Source: Bacteroidota bacterium (GTDB lineage Bacteria; Bacteroidota; Bacteroidia; Chitinophagales; Chitinophagaceae). From it: a stretch of DNA of 64,000 nt. Under the pieces are notes generated by a model. The model was not told where the DNA came from and ran no database searches. It saw only the letters and a program-made list of their open reading frames with translations. The stretch's first letter is position 1; each line of letters begins with the position of its first letter. Positions 41,176 to 49,862 of the stretch are shown here, piece by piece. The position numbers were made by a program, and so were the translations under genes. The DNA is taken from assembly GCA_020161535.1 (NCBI GenBank), contig JAIUNW010000001.1, forward strand, positions 372,001 to 436,000. The letters are read 5' to 3'.

Positions 41176-41748
41176 ATGGCATTAACCAGGGTGGCGCGCA
41201 GGCAATTGCCTACTGATGTGGGATTGCTTGATTTTGAAGGTTTGTTTCGAACCTACTACAAGCCCCTGCATGCCTATGCCCTTTCCATATTGAAAGAGAT
41301 GGACCAGGCCGAAGAAATAGTACAACAGGTGTTTGTGCACCTCTGGGAAAAACAAGACCAGTTGGGCATTAACCAATCGGCCACCGCTTACCTGTATCGT
41401 GCTGTACACAACCGCTGTCTCAACCAACTCAAACACGAAAAAGTGAAAGCCGCTTACCAGCAATACAGCAAATTGCGCCCGGTCGATTATCCGTCGGCAG
41501 CGAGCAGGATACAGTTGAGCGAATTGCAGGCGAAACTCGACGAAGCATTGTCAGCCCTACCCGAACAATGCCGAACGATTTTCCAACTCAGCCGCTTCGA
41601 AGCTTTGCGTTACCAGGAAATTGCTGATCGGTTGTCCATCTCCGTTAAAACCGTCGAGAACCAGATGGGCAAGGCCCTGCGACTATTGCGCGAGAAACTG
41701 GCCGACTACCTACCCCTATTACTCATTTTATTCAACCTGCCATCATGA
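41176..41748 (+). CDS. ECF RNA polymerase sigma factor (Bacteroidetes FecI-type)
   Basis: A 190-residue sigma-70 factor of the extracytoplasmic type. Region 2 is FEGLFRTYYKPLHAYALSILKEMDQAEEIVQQVFVHLWEKQDQL and region 4 is SALPEQCRTIFQLSRFEALRYQEIADRLSISVKTVENQMGKALRLLREKL. The end LADYLPLLLILF is typical of Bacteroidota family members. The ATG at 41176 is preferred: a TATTTTTA -7-like box lies upstream and the protein starts with MALTRVARR. It overlaps the FecR gene by 4 bases (ATGA). It is predicted to be held by that anti-sigma factor and to direct transcription of the following outer-membrane genes. Confidence 0.93.
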   Translation: MALTRVARRQLPTDVGLLDFEGLFRTYYKPLHAYALSILKEMDQAEEIVQQVFVHLWEKQDQLGINQSATAYLYRAVHNRCLNQLKHEKVKAAYQQYSKLRPVDYPSAASRIQLSELQAKLDEALSALPEQCRTIFQLSRFEALRYQEIADRLSISVKTVENQMGKALRLLREKLADYLPLLLILFNLPS

Positions 41749-42713
41749 ACCAACAAGAGCCAATCGATTACGAAGCGCTGATGGTGCGCTGGCTGGCAGG
41801 CGAAGCAAGTGCCGAGGAATCGCTTGTACTCGATCATTGGCGCGCCTTATCGACCGAGAACGAAAAACAATTTGCCGATCGCCAGCGCATTTGGGAAGAG
41901 AGTCGCGCGTTGGCAGCCCAATCAACCGTAGATGTAAACGAAGCCTGGAAGCGTTTTCAGCAAAGAATACAACCTGCTCCCGTTGAAAAAAAATCGTCCG
42001 GCAATTTCTGGCGTGTCGCCGCGGTATTCATTTTAGTAGTAGGCACGGCTATCGCCGGATGGCTTGGCTTCCGGTCCTGGCAAACACCCGCTACCGTGCG
42101 CATCGCGAGCGCCGATAGCAGCGTAACAGCGCCCCTCCCCGATGGATCGGTGGTCACCCTGAATACAGCATCATCGATCAGTTATCCTGCTAATTTTAAG
42201 GGCCAAAAACGCAGCCTGCGTTTAACGGGCGAAGCATTCTTTGCCGTGGCACGCGATACCAGTAAGCCGTTTACCATCGAAGCCGGGCGGCTAACCATCA
42301 CCGTTATAGGCACGTCTTTCAATGTAAAACAGGGCCCGGGTGTTACCGAAGTAATTGTTGCCACCGGAAAAGTAAAAGTGCAACGAGATGGCTTGAGCAC
42401 CGTATTGCTACCCGGCGACAAACTGACGGCCTACGATAGTTTGCAACAGTTCGTACCCGAAAAAGAAACTGATCAATTATACCAGTACTACCGTAAAAAA
42501 CAATTCGTGTGCGACAATACCCCCCTTTGGAAACTGGTAGCCGTATTGGAAAAAGCCTATGGTCGTCGCATCAGCATCAACAACCCGGCCATTCGCGACC
42601 TGCGCATCAATACCAGCTTTAACGACGAACCGCTGGATAAGATATTATCGATCGTGGCCCAAACCCTCGACCTCAAAGTGATTAAAATAGACGAAAACTA
42701 TGTGCTGGAATAA
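41745..42713 (+). CDS. FecR-family anti-sigma factor
   Basis: A 322-residue single-pass inner-membrane regulator. The cytoplasmic N-terminus (about 1-85) binds sigma. One TM at about 88-106 (WRVAAVFILVVGTAIAGWLGF) precedes the periplasmic FecR domain with DSSVTAPLPDGSVVTLNTASSISYP, LRLTGEAFFAVARDTSKPFTIEAG and VIGTSFNVKQGPGVTEVIVATGKVKV. The C-terminal part (NNPAIRDLRINTSFNDEPLDKILSIVAQTLDLKV) is the STN-like end that contacts receptor signalling domains. Its gene overlaps the next by 14 bases. Confidence 0.93.
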   Translation: MNQQEPIDYEALMVRWLAGEASAEESLVLDHWRALSTENEKQFADRQRIWEESRALAAQSTVDVNEAWKRFQQRIQPAPVEKKSSGNFWRVAAVFILVVGTAIAGWLGFRSWQTPATVRIASADSSVTAPLPDGSVVTLNTASSISYPANFKGQKRSLRLTGEAFFAVARDTSKPFTIEAGRLTITVIGTSFNVKQGPGVTEVIVATGKVKVQRDGLSTVLLPGDKLTAYDSLQQFVPEKETDQLYQYYRKKQFVCDNTPLWKLVAVLEKAYGRRISINNPAIRDLRINTSFNDEPLDKILSIVAQTLDLKVIKIDENYVLE

Positions 42714-44385
42714 ATTTGTTTTCGCTATCGCCTGCCTGTTTTTTTCTTATGGCGTGCAGGCGCAGTTATTGGAGCGGAATATAACGGTGAAGGCTGACCG
42801 CTATACAGTGCAGCAGGTATTGGAACTGATCAGCAATGAAGGTAATTTTTTCTTCAGCTATAGCAGTGCGTTGGTACCGCGTGATAGTACGATCGACTAT
42901 CCCGGTGGACAAAGAACCGTGCAGTCGGCGCTGGCCTTGGTTTTTTCGGGTGGATTTGAATTCCGCGAAAGTGGTAACTATATTATTATCCGGCGCCGGC
43001 CCATTCAGATCAGCCTGGTTACTACCCAGGAGGCATCTACCAATGCCTTTTACCTGGTGAGCGGTTATGTGCGCGACGACCAAACGGGTGAACACCTGAC
43101 CGATGCCAGCGTGTACGAAAAAGACCGGCTGCAATCAACCCTAACCAATAGCAAGGGCTATTTCAAATTGAAACTGCGTTCAAAATTTAAAACGGCTGCT
43201 GTTACCGTTAGCAAAGCGTTTTACGAAGACACCACGGTTCGATTACAGGTTGGCCAGAACCAGCAACTGGCGGTCACCTTGCAACCGGCCGATTTTTTTG
43301 GTGCACAAGTTATTGTGGGCCCCGGGCGAATCATGCCACCCGATTCCTTGTTCATCGCGGTGCCCCAACCCGATAGCAGCAGTATTTTATACCTCTACAA
43401 AAAACTGGATTCCATTCGCGTACAAAGAACGGCCATGGGCCGTTTTCTGCTTTCTTCACAATTGCGCATGCAGAGCCTGAACCTGGGTCGCTTTTTTACA
43501 GTGCGGCCCGTTCAGGTATCACTGGTACCCGGTTTATCATCGAACGGCAAGATGAATGCACAGGTTGTGAATCATTTTTCGTTCAATGTATTGGGCGGCT
43601 ATAGTGCCGGTGTTAAGGGCGCTGAAATTGGGGGCGTCTTCAACATCAACCGCAAGGATGTAGAGCTGTTCCAGGTTGGCGGCGTCTTCAACCTGACAGG
43701 TGGTAATGTTCGGGGCGTACAAGTTGGCGGCGTGGCGAATTCAAATATGAAATCCACCAGGGGCCTGCAGATCAGCGGTGTAAGCAATTTCGTACGCGAT
43801 ACCATGCGGGGCCTGCAGGTTTCAGGGCTGGTGAACTATGCGCGACGATTGAAGGGCGTGCAGGTAGGACTGATCAATGTAGTGGATAGTTCATCAGGTT
43901 TCAGTATTGGCCTGATCAATATTGTATTGAAAGGCTATCATAAACTGGCTTTCTACAGCACCGAACTCACGCCTTTTAATGCAGCCTTTAAAACCGGCAA
44001 TCATCATTTTTACAGCATACTGCTTGGTGGCGTGCAGCCTGATACCAGCAAAAGGGTAGTGAGCTTCGGTTATGGCATTGGCAATGAAGTTCGGTTAGGC
44101 AAGACCGTTGGTATCAGTACCGAATTGAGCGCACAATATTGTTATACCGGCAATTGGGCTAATACCAATGTTTGGAACCGGGCAGCTGTAAACCTCCGCA
44201 TTCAGGTATTCAAGTTCCTGGCCATTTATGCAGGGCCGGCTTATAATGCGATGTATTCGGATCAAACTGTTGCTGCGAGTCCGGGTTGGAAACTGCCGGT
44301 TATTCCATCGGGTTACCAAACGCACAAGATCAATGATCAATTTACCGGCTGGTTGGGCTGGACGGCCGGTATTCATGTGTTTTAG
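42700..44385 (+). CDS. Outer membrane-associated STN/carboxypeptidase-regulatory-like protein with surface repeats
   Basis: A 561-residue exported protein. The signal peptide (CWNKFVFAIACLFFSYGVQAQ) is followed by an STN domain (about 24-100: LLERNITVKADRYTVQQVLELIS, FFFSYSSALVPRD). Next come a carboxypeptidase regulatory-like fold (about 125-195, FYLVSGYVRDDQTGEHLTDASV) and a barrel-like C-terminal half with repeated GxQVGGVxN units (about 315-410). Those units match the LA_2272-type surface repeats. STN domains usually sit on TonB receptors and talk to FecR; here the STN is on a protein with no plug or full TonB barrel. It could be a signal receptor or co-receptor for the FecR/sigma pair. 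Confidence 0.85.
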   Translation: MCWNKFVFAIACLFFSYGVQAQLLERNITVKADRYTVQQVLELISNEGNFFFSYSSALVPRDSTIDYPGGQRTVQSALALVFSGGFEFRESGNYIIIRRRPIQISLVTTQEASTNAFYLVSGYVRDDQTGEHLTDASVYEKDRLQSTLTNSKGYFKLKLRSKFKTAAVTVSKAFYEDTTVRLQVGQNQQLAVTLQPADFFGAQVIVGPGRIMPPDSLFIAVPQPDSSSILYLYKKLDSIRVQRTAMGRFLLSSQLRMQSLNLGRFFTVRPVQVSLVPGLSSNGKMNAQVVNHFSFNVLGGYSAGVKGAEIGGVFNINRKDVELFQVGGVFNLTGGNVRGVQVGGVANSNMKSTRGLQISGVSNFVRDTMRGLQVSGLVNYARRLKGVQVGLINVVDSSSGFSIGLINIVLKGYHKLAFYSTELTPFNAAFKTGNHHFYSILLGGVQPDTSKRVVSFGYGIGNEVRLGKTVGISTELSAQYCYTGNWANTNVWNRAAVNLRIQVFKFLAIYAGPAYNAMYSDQTVAASPGWKLPVIPSGYQTHKINDQFTGWLGWTAGIHVF

Positions 44386-44450
44386 TTTTTTTTATACAAC
44401 ACGGCATAGGGGTAAGTGCTTAGGTAGTTGTCGGATGATAAACTACCAAT

Positions 44451-46817
44451 ATGGCCAGGCTTTATTTGAACAGCTTTATCCTGCTTGTACTGCTACCCTA
44501 CTGGGTGTTTGCACAAGGATCAAGAGAAGATCGCGCGTTGATGCAAACCATCCGCGGACAAATCATTGACCAACTACTCAAAACACCCATCGAAGGCGCG
44601 AGTGTATCCCTGCCGGGATTGAATCGAAATACGATTAGTGACAAGGAAGGCAATTTCCGTTTCGATGCAGTGCCTATCGGCACACGCGCGCTTACCATCA
44701 CCCATCATTCCTACCAAGCGATTTATTTGGAAAACCTGCAGGTGAATGCAGGTAAAGAGCTGGTATTGCAATTGCCGATGAATGCTTCGTACAAAGAAGA
44801 AGCAGCGGTGATAGTAACCGCGCGAAACCTGCGCAGCAAGTCCCTCAACGAACTGAGCCTGGTGAGTGCGCGCGCGTTTAGCGTAGAAGAAACACAGCGA
44901 TATGCCGCAGCGGTGAATGATCCGGCGCGGATGGCCACCAGCTTTGCCGGCGTACTGACGGGCGATGATGGTGGCAATAATATTATTATACGCGGCAATG
45001 CGCCCGGCGGACTCTTATGGCGCATGGAAGGCTTGGATATTCCCAACCCCAATCACTTTGCCAGTGTGGGCAGTAGTGGCGGTGGTATTTCCATATTGAG
45101 TGCACAAGTTTTATCTACTTCAGATTTTATGACCGCAGCCTTTCCGGCCGAATATGGCAATGCCTTGAGCGGCGTATTTGACTTGAGCCTGCGCAAAGGC
45201 AATGATGAAAAAAGAGAATATAGTGCGCAACTTGGTGTACTCGGTATCAACCTGGCTGCTGAAGGGCCTTTCAGCAAAAAGAACAAGGGCTCGTACCTGG
45301 TGAATTATCGCTATTCCACCTTGCAATTGCTGGGTAAAATGGGTCTGGATATTGGCACTGGCAGTACCGATTTCCAGGACCTCTCCTACCATATTTATGT
45401 ACCGCTGGGTGCGAAGCACCAGATCAGCTTATTCGGTTTTAATGGCAGCAGCGGCCAGCACTACGATCCGCAAAAAGACGAAACAAAATGGGAATCAGAC
45501 CTCGATCGGTACAGTGGCGTGTACAGCAGCCGTACGCGTGCCAATGGCCTTACACACCAGGTGCAGGGCGGTGACAACTGGACGCTAAAAACCGGCATTA
45601 TTTACGCTGTGTCGGGGAACAAATACAATGAACAGTATGCTGAAACGGTTGATAGCCTCATCAATAGCAACCAGGAAAAATACAGCACCCGCAAGTGGAC
45701 CGCCAACAGCGTACTCAATTACAAATTCAATGCAAGGCATTCACTGCGTGCCGGTATGATTTTTACCCGCATTGGTTTTGACTATTTACTCAATAGTCCC
45801 GATCATATCGGCGACCCACTCGAAGAGCGCATCAACATCAACGACCATAGTTATACGTTGCAGGGATTTGCACAGTGGCGCTGGCAGGCAGGCAAAAAAT
45901 GGTTGTTGACCGGCGGCTTGCATTATATGGAATTCTTACTCAACCACAGTCGATCGCTCGAGCCCCGGTTGGCCATCAGGTGGGAAGCGAACAAGAAGAA
46001 TATTTTCTCTTTCGGTTACGGGCTCCATTCGCAGTTGCAACCCATGGGCGTCTATTTTGCGAAAACCCTGGCGGCCAATAACCATTGGCTGTATCCCAAC
46101 AAAAACCTGGGCTTGACCCGCGCCCATCACCTGGTGCTGTCATACACGCATGCTTTTGATCACGGCTATCGTTTGCGAACCGAAGCCTATTACCAGCAGC
46201 TATTCAACGCGCCGGTTAGCATGTACGATACCAGTAGTTTCAGTACGCTCAACCTGCTACAGGGTTTTGTGACAGATCCGTTGACAAACAGAGGGAAGGG
46301 TAAAAACTACGGACTTGAAATTTCATTGGAAAAACAATTGCGACGCAATTTCTACCTGCTCTGGTCGAATGCTGTTTACCAAAGTAAGTACACCGCTGCC
46401 GATGGCATCGAGCGAAACACACGCTTTAATGGCAACTACGCGAGCACCCTTACCAGCGGCAAAGAATTTGTGCACGCATCCAACAAAAGAAGCTTTGGTG
46501 TAAATGTCAAACTCATTTATATGGGCGGCTTCCGCGAAACGCCGATTGACCTTGCAGCGTCTGTACAAAAAGGCTATACTGTTTACCGCGAGCAGGAAGC
46601 ATATCGTCTACAATTACCGGCGTACTACCGCGCTGATATCCGCGTAAGCATGAAATGGAATCGCAAATCACATACGTCTACCCTTTCGCTCGATTTGCAA
46701 AATGCAACCAATCATTTGAACCGGTGGGGCCGCGGCTATGATGTGTACACCGGCAAAGTGAAAGACTATTATATGACCGGCATTATTCCCGTATTGAATT
46801 ACAAAATTGAATTTTAA
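44451..46817 (+). CDS. TonB-dependent outer membrane receptor with carboxypeptidase-regulatory-like domain
   Basis: A 788-residue receptor. Signal peptide (LLVLLPYWVFAQG), an N-terminal beta-sandwich (about 34-113, QTIRGQIIDQLLKTPIEGASVSLPGL), a plug domain (about 120-230) with NNIIIRGNAPGGLLWRMEGLDIP, then a 22-strand barrel ending in PVLNYKIEF. No STN domain is present, so any signal must pass through the neighbouring STN protein. It is not paired with a SusD-like lipoprotein, so a typical polysaccharide-uptake pair is not indicated; the substrate is unknown. It is the third outer-envelope element of the sigma/FecR cluster. Confidence 0.92.
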   Translation: MARLYLNSFILLVLLPYWVFAQGSREDRALMQTIRGQIIDQLLKTPIEGASVSLPGLNRNTISDKEGNFRFDAVPIGTRALTITHHSYQAIYLENLQVNAGKELVLQLPMNASYKEEAAVIVTARNLRSKSLNELSLVSARAFSVEETQRYAAAVNDPARMATSFAGVLTGDDGGNNIIIRGNAPGGLLWRMEGLDIPNPNHFASVGSSGGGISILSAQVLSTSDFMTAAFPAEYGNALSGVFDLSLRKGNDEKREYSAQLGVLGINLAAEGPFSKKNKGSYLVNYRYSTLQLLGKMGLDIGTGSTDFQDLSYHIYVPLGAKHQISLFGFNGSSGQHYDPQKDETKWESDLDRYSGVYSSRTRANGLTHQVQGGDNWTLKTGIIYAVSGNKYNEQYAETVDSLINSNQEKYSTRKWTANSVLNYKFNARHSLRAGMIFTRIGFDYLLNSPDHIGDPLEERININDHSYTLQGFAQWRWQAGKKWLLTGGLHYMEFLLNHSRSLEPRLAIRWEANKKNIFSFGYGLHSQLQPMGVYFAKTLAANNHWLYPNKNLGLTRAHHLVLSYTHAFDHGYRLRTEAYYQQLFNAPVSMYDTSSFSTLNLLQGFVTDPLTNRGKGKNYGLEISLEKQLRRNFYLLWSNAVYQSKYTAADGIERNTRFNGNYASTLTSGKEFVHASNKRSFGVNVKLIYMGGFRETPIDLAASVQKGYTVYREQEAYRLQLPAYYRADIRVSMKWNRKSHTSTLSLDLQNATNHLNRWGRGYDVYTGKVKDYYMTGIIPVLNYKIEF

Positions 46818-46827
46818 ATAACCAACC

Positions 46828-47541
46828 ATGAAACAGTTATCAATTTTTCTCTTTGGTACCAGCATCTGTATTTCGGCCTGCACAAAAGTGAACGGCGACG
46901 GCCCCATCGTGACCGAAACGAGAACAGTAGGTGAATTTGTGCAGCTTCATTTAGACATGAAAGGCACCCTCTATTATGAAAAAACGGATCAACCATCGGT
47001 GGAGATCCACGCCCAGCGCAATATTCTCAATGTGATTGAATTGCACATGAACGATCAGCGGGAATTGACCATCGGTTTGCGCGACAATACCGTTGTTTAC
47101 TCCTACGAACCCGTTGACATCATTGTTCGCGGTCCGCAAATCGAAGGCTTTCACCTCAGTGGATCGGGCCATATCAAAGCCCTGCAGCCCATCAGTACCC
47201 AACGTTTGTGGTTGGAGACCGAAGGTTCGGGCGATATACAAATAGGCGCGTTAACAGCCACCGAATTAGCCACCCGCATCGAAGGCAGTGGCAATATTGA
47301 AGTGGTAAGTGGCGCGGTCAACAAAGCCATTCACCATATTGAAGGCAGCGGCGATATAGATGCCAGCGGCATGCGTGCCAAAGAGGTGTATACGAATACC
47401 AGCGGTTCGGGTAATATGCGTGTATGGGCCGAAGATTACCTGGAAGCCAAGATCTCGGGCAGCGGCGATGTTTACTATAAAGGCACACCGAAAGTGAAGG
47501 TCAATAGTTCCGGATCGGGAAAGATATCGCCGATCGACTAA
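46828..47541 (+). CDS. GIN-domain (DUF2807) lipoprotein
   Basis: A 237-residue exported lipoprotein (signal MKQLSIFLFGTSICISAC with lipobox-like ISAC). The body is a beta-solenoid of the GIN/DUF2807 kind with repeated GSGxI/GSGDI units: HLSGSGHIKAL, ETEGSGDIQI, IEGSGNIEV, IEGSGDIDA, TSGSGNMRV, ISGSGDVYY and NSSGSGKIS. In this phylum such heads are found on putative adhesins and surface proteins. It starts 10 bases after the TonB receptor gene, and its stop codon is part of the following gene's -7 box. The function is unknown. Confidence 0.9.
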   Translation: MKQLSIFLFGTSICISACTKVNGDGPIVTETRTVGEFVQLHLDMKGTLYYEKTDQPSVEIHAQRNILNVIELHMNDQRELTIGLRDNTVVYSYEPVDIIVRGPQIEGFHLSGSGHIKALQPISTQRLWLETEGSGDIQIGALTATELATRIEGSGNIEVVSGAVNKAIHHIEGSGDIDASGMRAKEVYTNTSGSGNMRVWAEDYLEAKISGSGDVYYKGTPKVKVNSSGSGKISPID

Positions 47542-47546
47542 ATTTG
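47539..47546 (+). promoter_or_regulatory. -7 box of ypdA overlapping the GIN stop codon
   Basis: TAAATTTG matches TAnnTTTG exactly and begins with the TAA stop codon of the preceding gene. The ATG follows 4 bases later, predicting a leaderless transcript. No TTTG is seen at the -33 position. Confidence 0.55.
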
Positions 47547-47550
47547 CCGG

Positions 47551-48513
47551 ATGGCAAATGACTACGACCTCCTGATTATTGGTGGCGGCCCCATCGGGCT
47601 GGCTTGTGCACTGGAAGCAAAAAAAGCGGGACTGCGGTATGTTATATTGGAGAAAGGATGCCTGGTGAATTCGATCTATTATTACCCGGTAAATATGCAC
47701 TTCTTCTCTACCTCTGAAAGGTTGGAGATCGGCGGCGTACCCTTTGTATCTAATAATCCCAAACCCACCCGCACTGAAGCCCTGGAATATTACCGTCGCG
47801 TTGCGGTGGATGCAGCACTCCATATCCGGTTGTTTGAAGAAGTGATTTCCGTGCAAAAGGAAGACGCCGTTTTCCTGGTACAGTCATCGAAAGAATCTTA
47901 TTACGCGCGGAATATTATTCTGGCAACAGGATTCTATGACATACCCTACAAATTAAATGTGCCCGGTGAAGACCTGCCGAAAGTGACCCACTATTACAAA
48001 GACCCCCATTTTTATGCTATGCAGAAAGTGCTGGTGGTGGGCGCCCAAAACTCGGCAGTGGATGCTGCCCTGGAGACCTGGCGCAAGGGGGCTGCTGTAA
48101 CCATGGTGGTTCGCGATCATGAAATTGGTGAGCGGGTCAAGTACTGGGTGCGGCCTGATATTGTAAACCGCATCGAGGAGGGATCCATCAAGGCTTATTT
48201 CAATAGTCGTGTTTCGGCTATACGTGCCCGTGAGGTAGATATCGAAACACCCGGTGGACTGGTGACCATTGCCAACGATTGGGTGATTGCCATGACAGGC
48301 TATGAACCCAATCTTGCTTTTTTACGAAAGCTGGGTATTGAACTCAGCGGCCAATACCAAACACCGGTATTGAATGAAGAATCCCATGAGAGCAATGTGC
48401 CCGGCATTTACCTGGCGGGGGTGATTTGTGCCGGCATGAATACCCACCGGCTATTCATTGAAAATTCAAGGGTACACGCAGCGCAGATCGTAGAAGCGAT
48501 TTGTAACAAATAA
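47551..48513 (+). CDS. ypdA: YpdA-family putative bacillithiol disulfide reductase
   Basis: A 320-residue FAD/NAD(P)H pyridine nucleotide-disulfide oxidoreductase. Members reduce oxidised bacillithiol. Motifs are the dinucleotide-binding LLIIGGGPIGLACALEAKKAG, the YpdA-specific ILEKGCLVNSIYYYPVNMHFFS with the conserved Cys, VLVVGAQNSAVDAALETWRKGAAVTMVVR for the second Rossmann fold, and a late GIYLAGVICAGMNTHRLFIENSR. It implies that the cell uses bacillithiol; no bshA, bshB or bshC is in view. It follows the GIN gene but has its own promoter. Confidence 0.9.
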   Translation: MANDYDLLIIGGGPIGLACALEAKKAGLRYVILEKGCLVNSIYYYPVNMHFFSTSERLEIGGVPFVSNNPKPTRTEALEYYRRVAVDAALHIRLFEEVISVQKEDAVFLVQSSKESYYARNIILATGFYDIPYKLNVPGEDLPKVTHYYKDPHFYAMQKVLVVGAQNSAVDAALETWRKGAAVTMVVRDHEIGERVKYWVRPDIVNRIEEGSIKAYFNSRVSAIRAREVDIETPGGLVTIANDWVIAMTGYEPNLAFLRKLGIELSGQYQTPVLNEESHESNVPGIYLAGVICAGMNTHRLFIENSRVHAAQIVEAICNK

Positions 48514-48557
48514 GAAAAGGGGAAAAGCTGATTGACTTGCGCCGGCTTTGCCAAAGG

Positions 48558-49862
48558 CTATAAGAATTTCGAGAACAGCAGTATAATCAGTAAGCCGCCA
48601 ACAGAAATGATTGATTCCATGATCGTCCACGATAATAGGGTATCCTTCACCGTTATACCGAGGTATTCTTTGAACATCCAGAAGCCGGTGTCGTTGACAT
48701 GAGACAAAAACAAGCTGCCCGCACCAATGGATAAAACCATCCACTCGGGCGAAACGCTACCGCTTGCTACCAGCGGTGCCAGAATGCCGGCCGCCGTCAA
48801 ACCCGCTACAGTGGCCGATCCCAGCATTACCCGAATACCTGCCGCAACCAGCCAGCCGGCAATAAGCGGTGGGAAAGCGTTGCGCGTAACAAAACCAGCG
48901 ATTTCGTTGGCTACGCCAGTTTTGGTGAGTACTTCTTTGAGTGCGCCGCCAGCCCCGATCACCAGCATGATCATGGCCACACTTTCAATGGCCTTTGTAT
49001 AATGATCCATCACCACCAACGTGCTTTTGCCACGACGCCAATACAGAAAATAAGAGGAAACTGCCACGGTTAGCAAGAGCGCTAACACCGGGTCGCCCAC
49101 ACTGTGCAGAAAACCAGCCATAAAGTTGCCCTCCGGTATAAAGGGTAACAAGGCTGCTGGCAAAGCGATCAGCAATACCGGTAACAATGCAATCATCACA
49201 CAGGTGGAAACCGGCGGTAAATCCGTTGTAGGTATTTTGTTGGTAATGGGGGGCGCCATGGGTTGGCGGTGACGAAAGGTTCTTCCAAATAAAATGCCTG
49301 CAATAAAAACCGTTGGTATCGCGGCGATCAATCCATACAAAATGATCTTACCAACAGATGCCTGGAAGATTGCGGCGAGTCCCACGGGCCCGGGATGGGG
49401 CGGTAGAAAGCCATGGGTCACCGACAAGGATGAACACATGGGAATCGCCACATATAAAAGCGGCACATTGGCACTGGCAGCGATGGTAAATACAAAGGGC
49501 AGCAAGATCACGAAACCTGCATTGTAAAAAAGCGGAATGCCCACTAAAAATCCCATGAGACAAACAGCCCAGGGCAGGTATTTTTTTCCGAGTCGCTGTA
49601 AGAGCCATTCACTGATAACGGTGGCGGCGCCGCATTGTTCCAGCAAGCGCCCCTGTATGGCGCCGAAACAAAGAATCAATGCCATGCTGCCCAGCATGGA
49701 GCCAATACCATCGCTCAGGGCCTTGAGCATCTGTTGAACCGACATGCCCAGGGCGAGTGCCAACAGCATGGTGACAAGTATTAATGCCACAAAGGGAATG
49801 ACCTTTTTCAGCGTGAGCAGCAGAAGCAATCCAAGTGCAGCCAGGATGATCAGGAACGACAT
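48558..49862 (-). CDS. Gluconate:H+ symporter, GntP family
   Basis: A 434-residue membrane permease of the GntP family with about 12 TMs. Characteristic stretches are QQMLKALSDGIGSMLGSMALILCFGAIQGRLLEQCGAATVISEWLL, FLVGIPLFYNAGFVILLPFVF, THGFLPPHPGPVGLAAIF and LSHVNDTGFWMFKEYLGI, all family marks. It imports gluconate or a related aldonate. The ATG lies inside the end of the gluconokinase gene, with a 13-base overlap, so uptake and phosphorylation are co-expressed. It ends 44 bases from the convergent ypdA gene; a weak GGC-rich hairpin there lacks a clear T-run. Confidence 0.94.
   Translation of the reverse strand: MSFLIILAALGLLLLLTLKKVIPFVALILVTMLLALALGMSVQQMLKALSDGIGSMLGSMALILCFGAIQGRLLEQCGAATVISEWLLQRLGKKYLPWAVCLMGFLVGIPLFYNAGFVILLPFVFTIAASANVPLLYVAIPMCSSLSVTHGFLPPHPGPVGLAAIFQASVGKIILYGLIAAIPTVFIAGILFGRTFRHRQPMAPPITNKIPTTDLPPVSTCVMIALLPVLLIALPAALLPFIPEGNFMAGFLHSVGDPVLALLLTVAVSSYFLYWRRGKSTLVVMDHYTKAIESVAMIMLVIGAGGALKEVLTKTGVANEIAGFVTRNAFPPLIAGWLVAAGIRVMLGSATVAGLTAAGILAPLVASGSVSPEWMVLSIGAGSLFLSHVNDTGFWMFKEYLGITVKDTLLSWTIMESIISVGGLLIILLFSKFL

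Noticed and set aside
43590..43905. Repetitive GxQVGGVxN coding stretch as a possible CRISPR or DNA repeat array
   Set aside because: The DNA units are diverged and in frame within a protein; the repeat is at protein level only.
48514..48557. Possible terminator between convergent ypdA and gntP (GCCGGCTTTG with CAAAGGC)
   Set aside because: The stem is short, with a tiny loop and no T-run on either strand.
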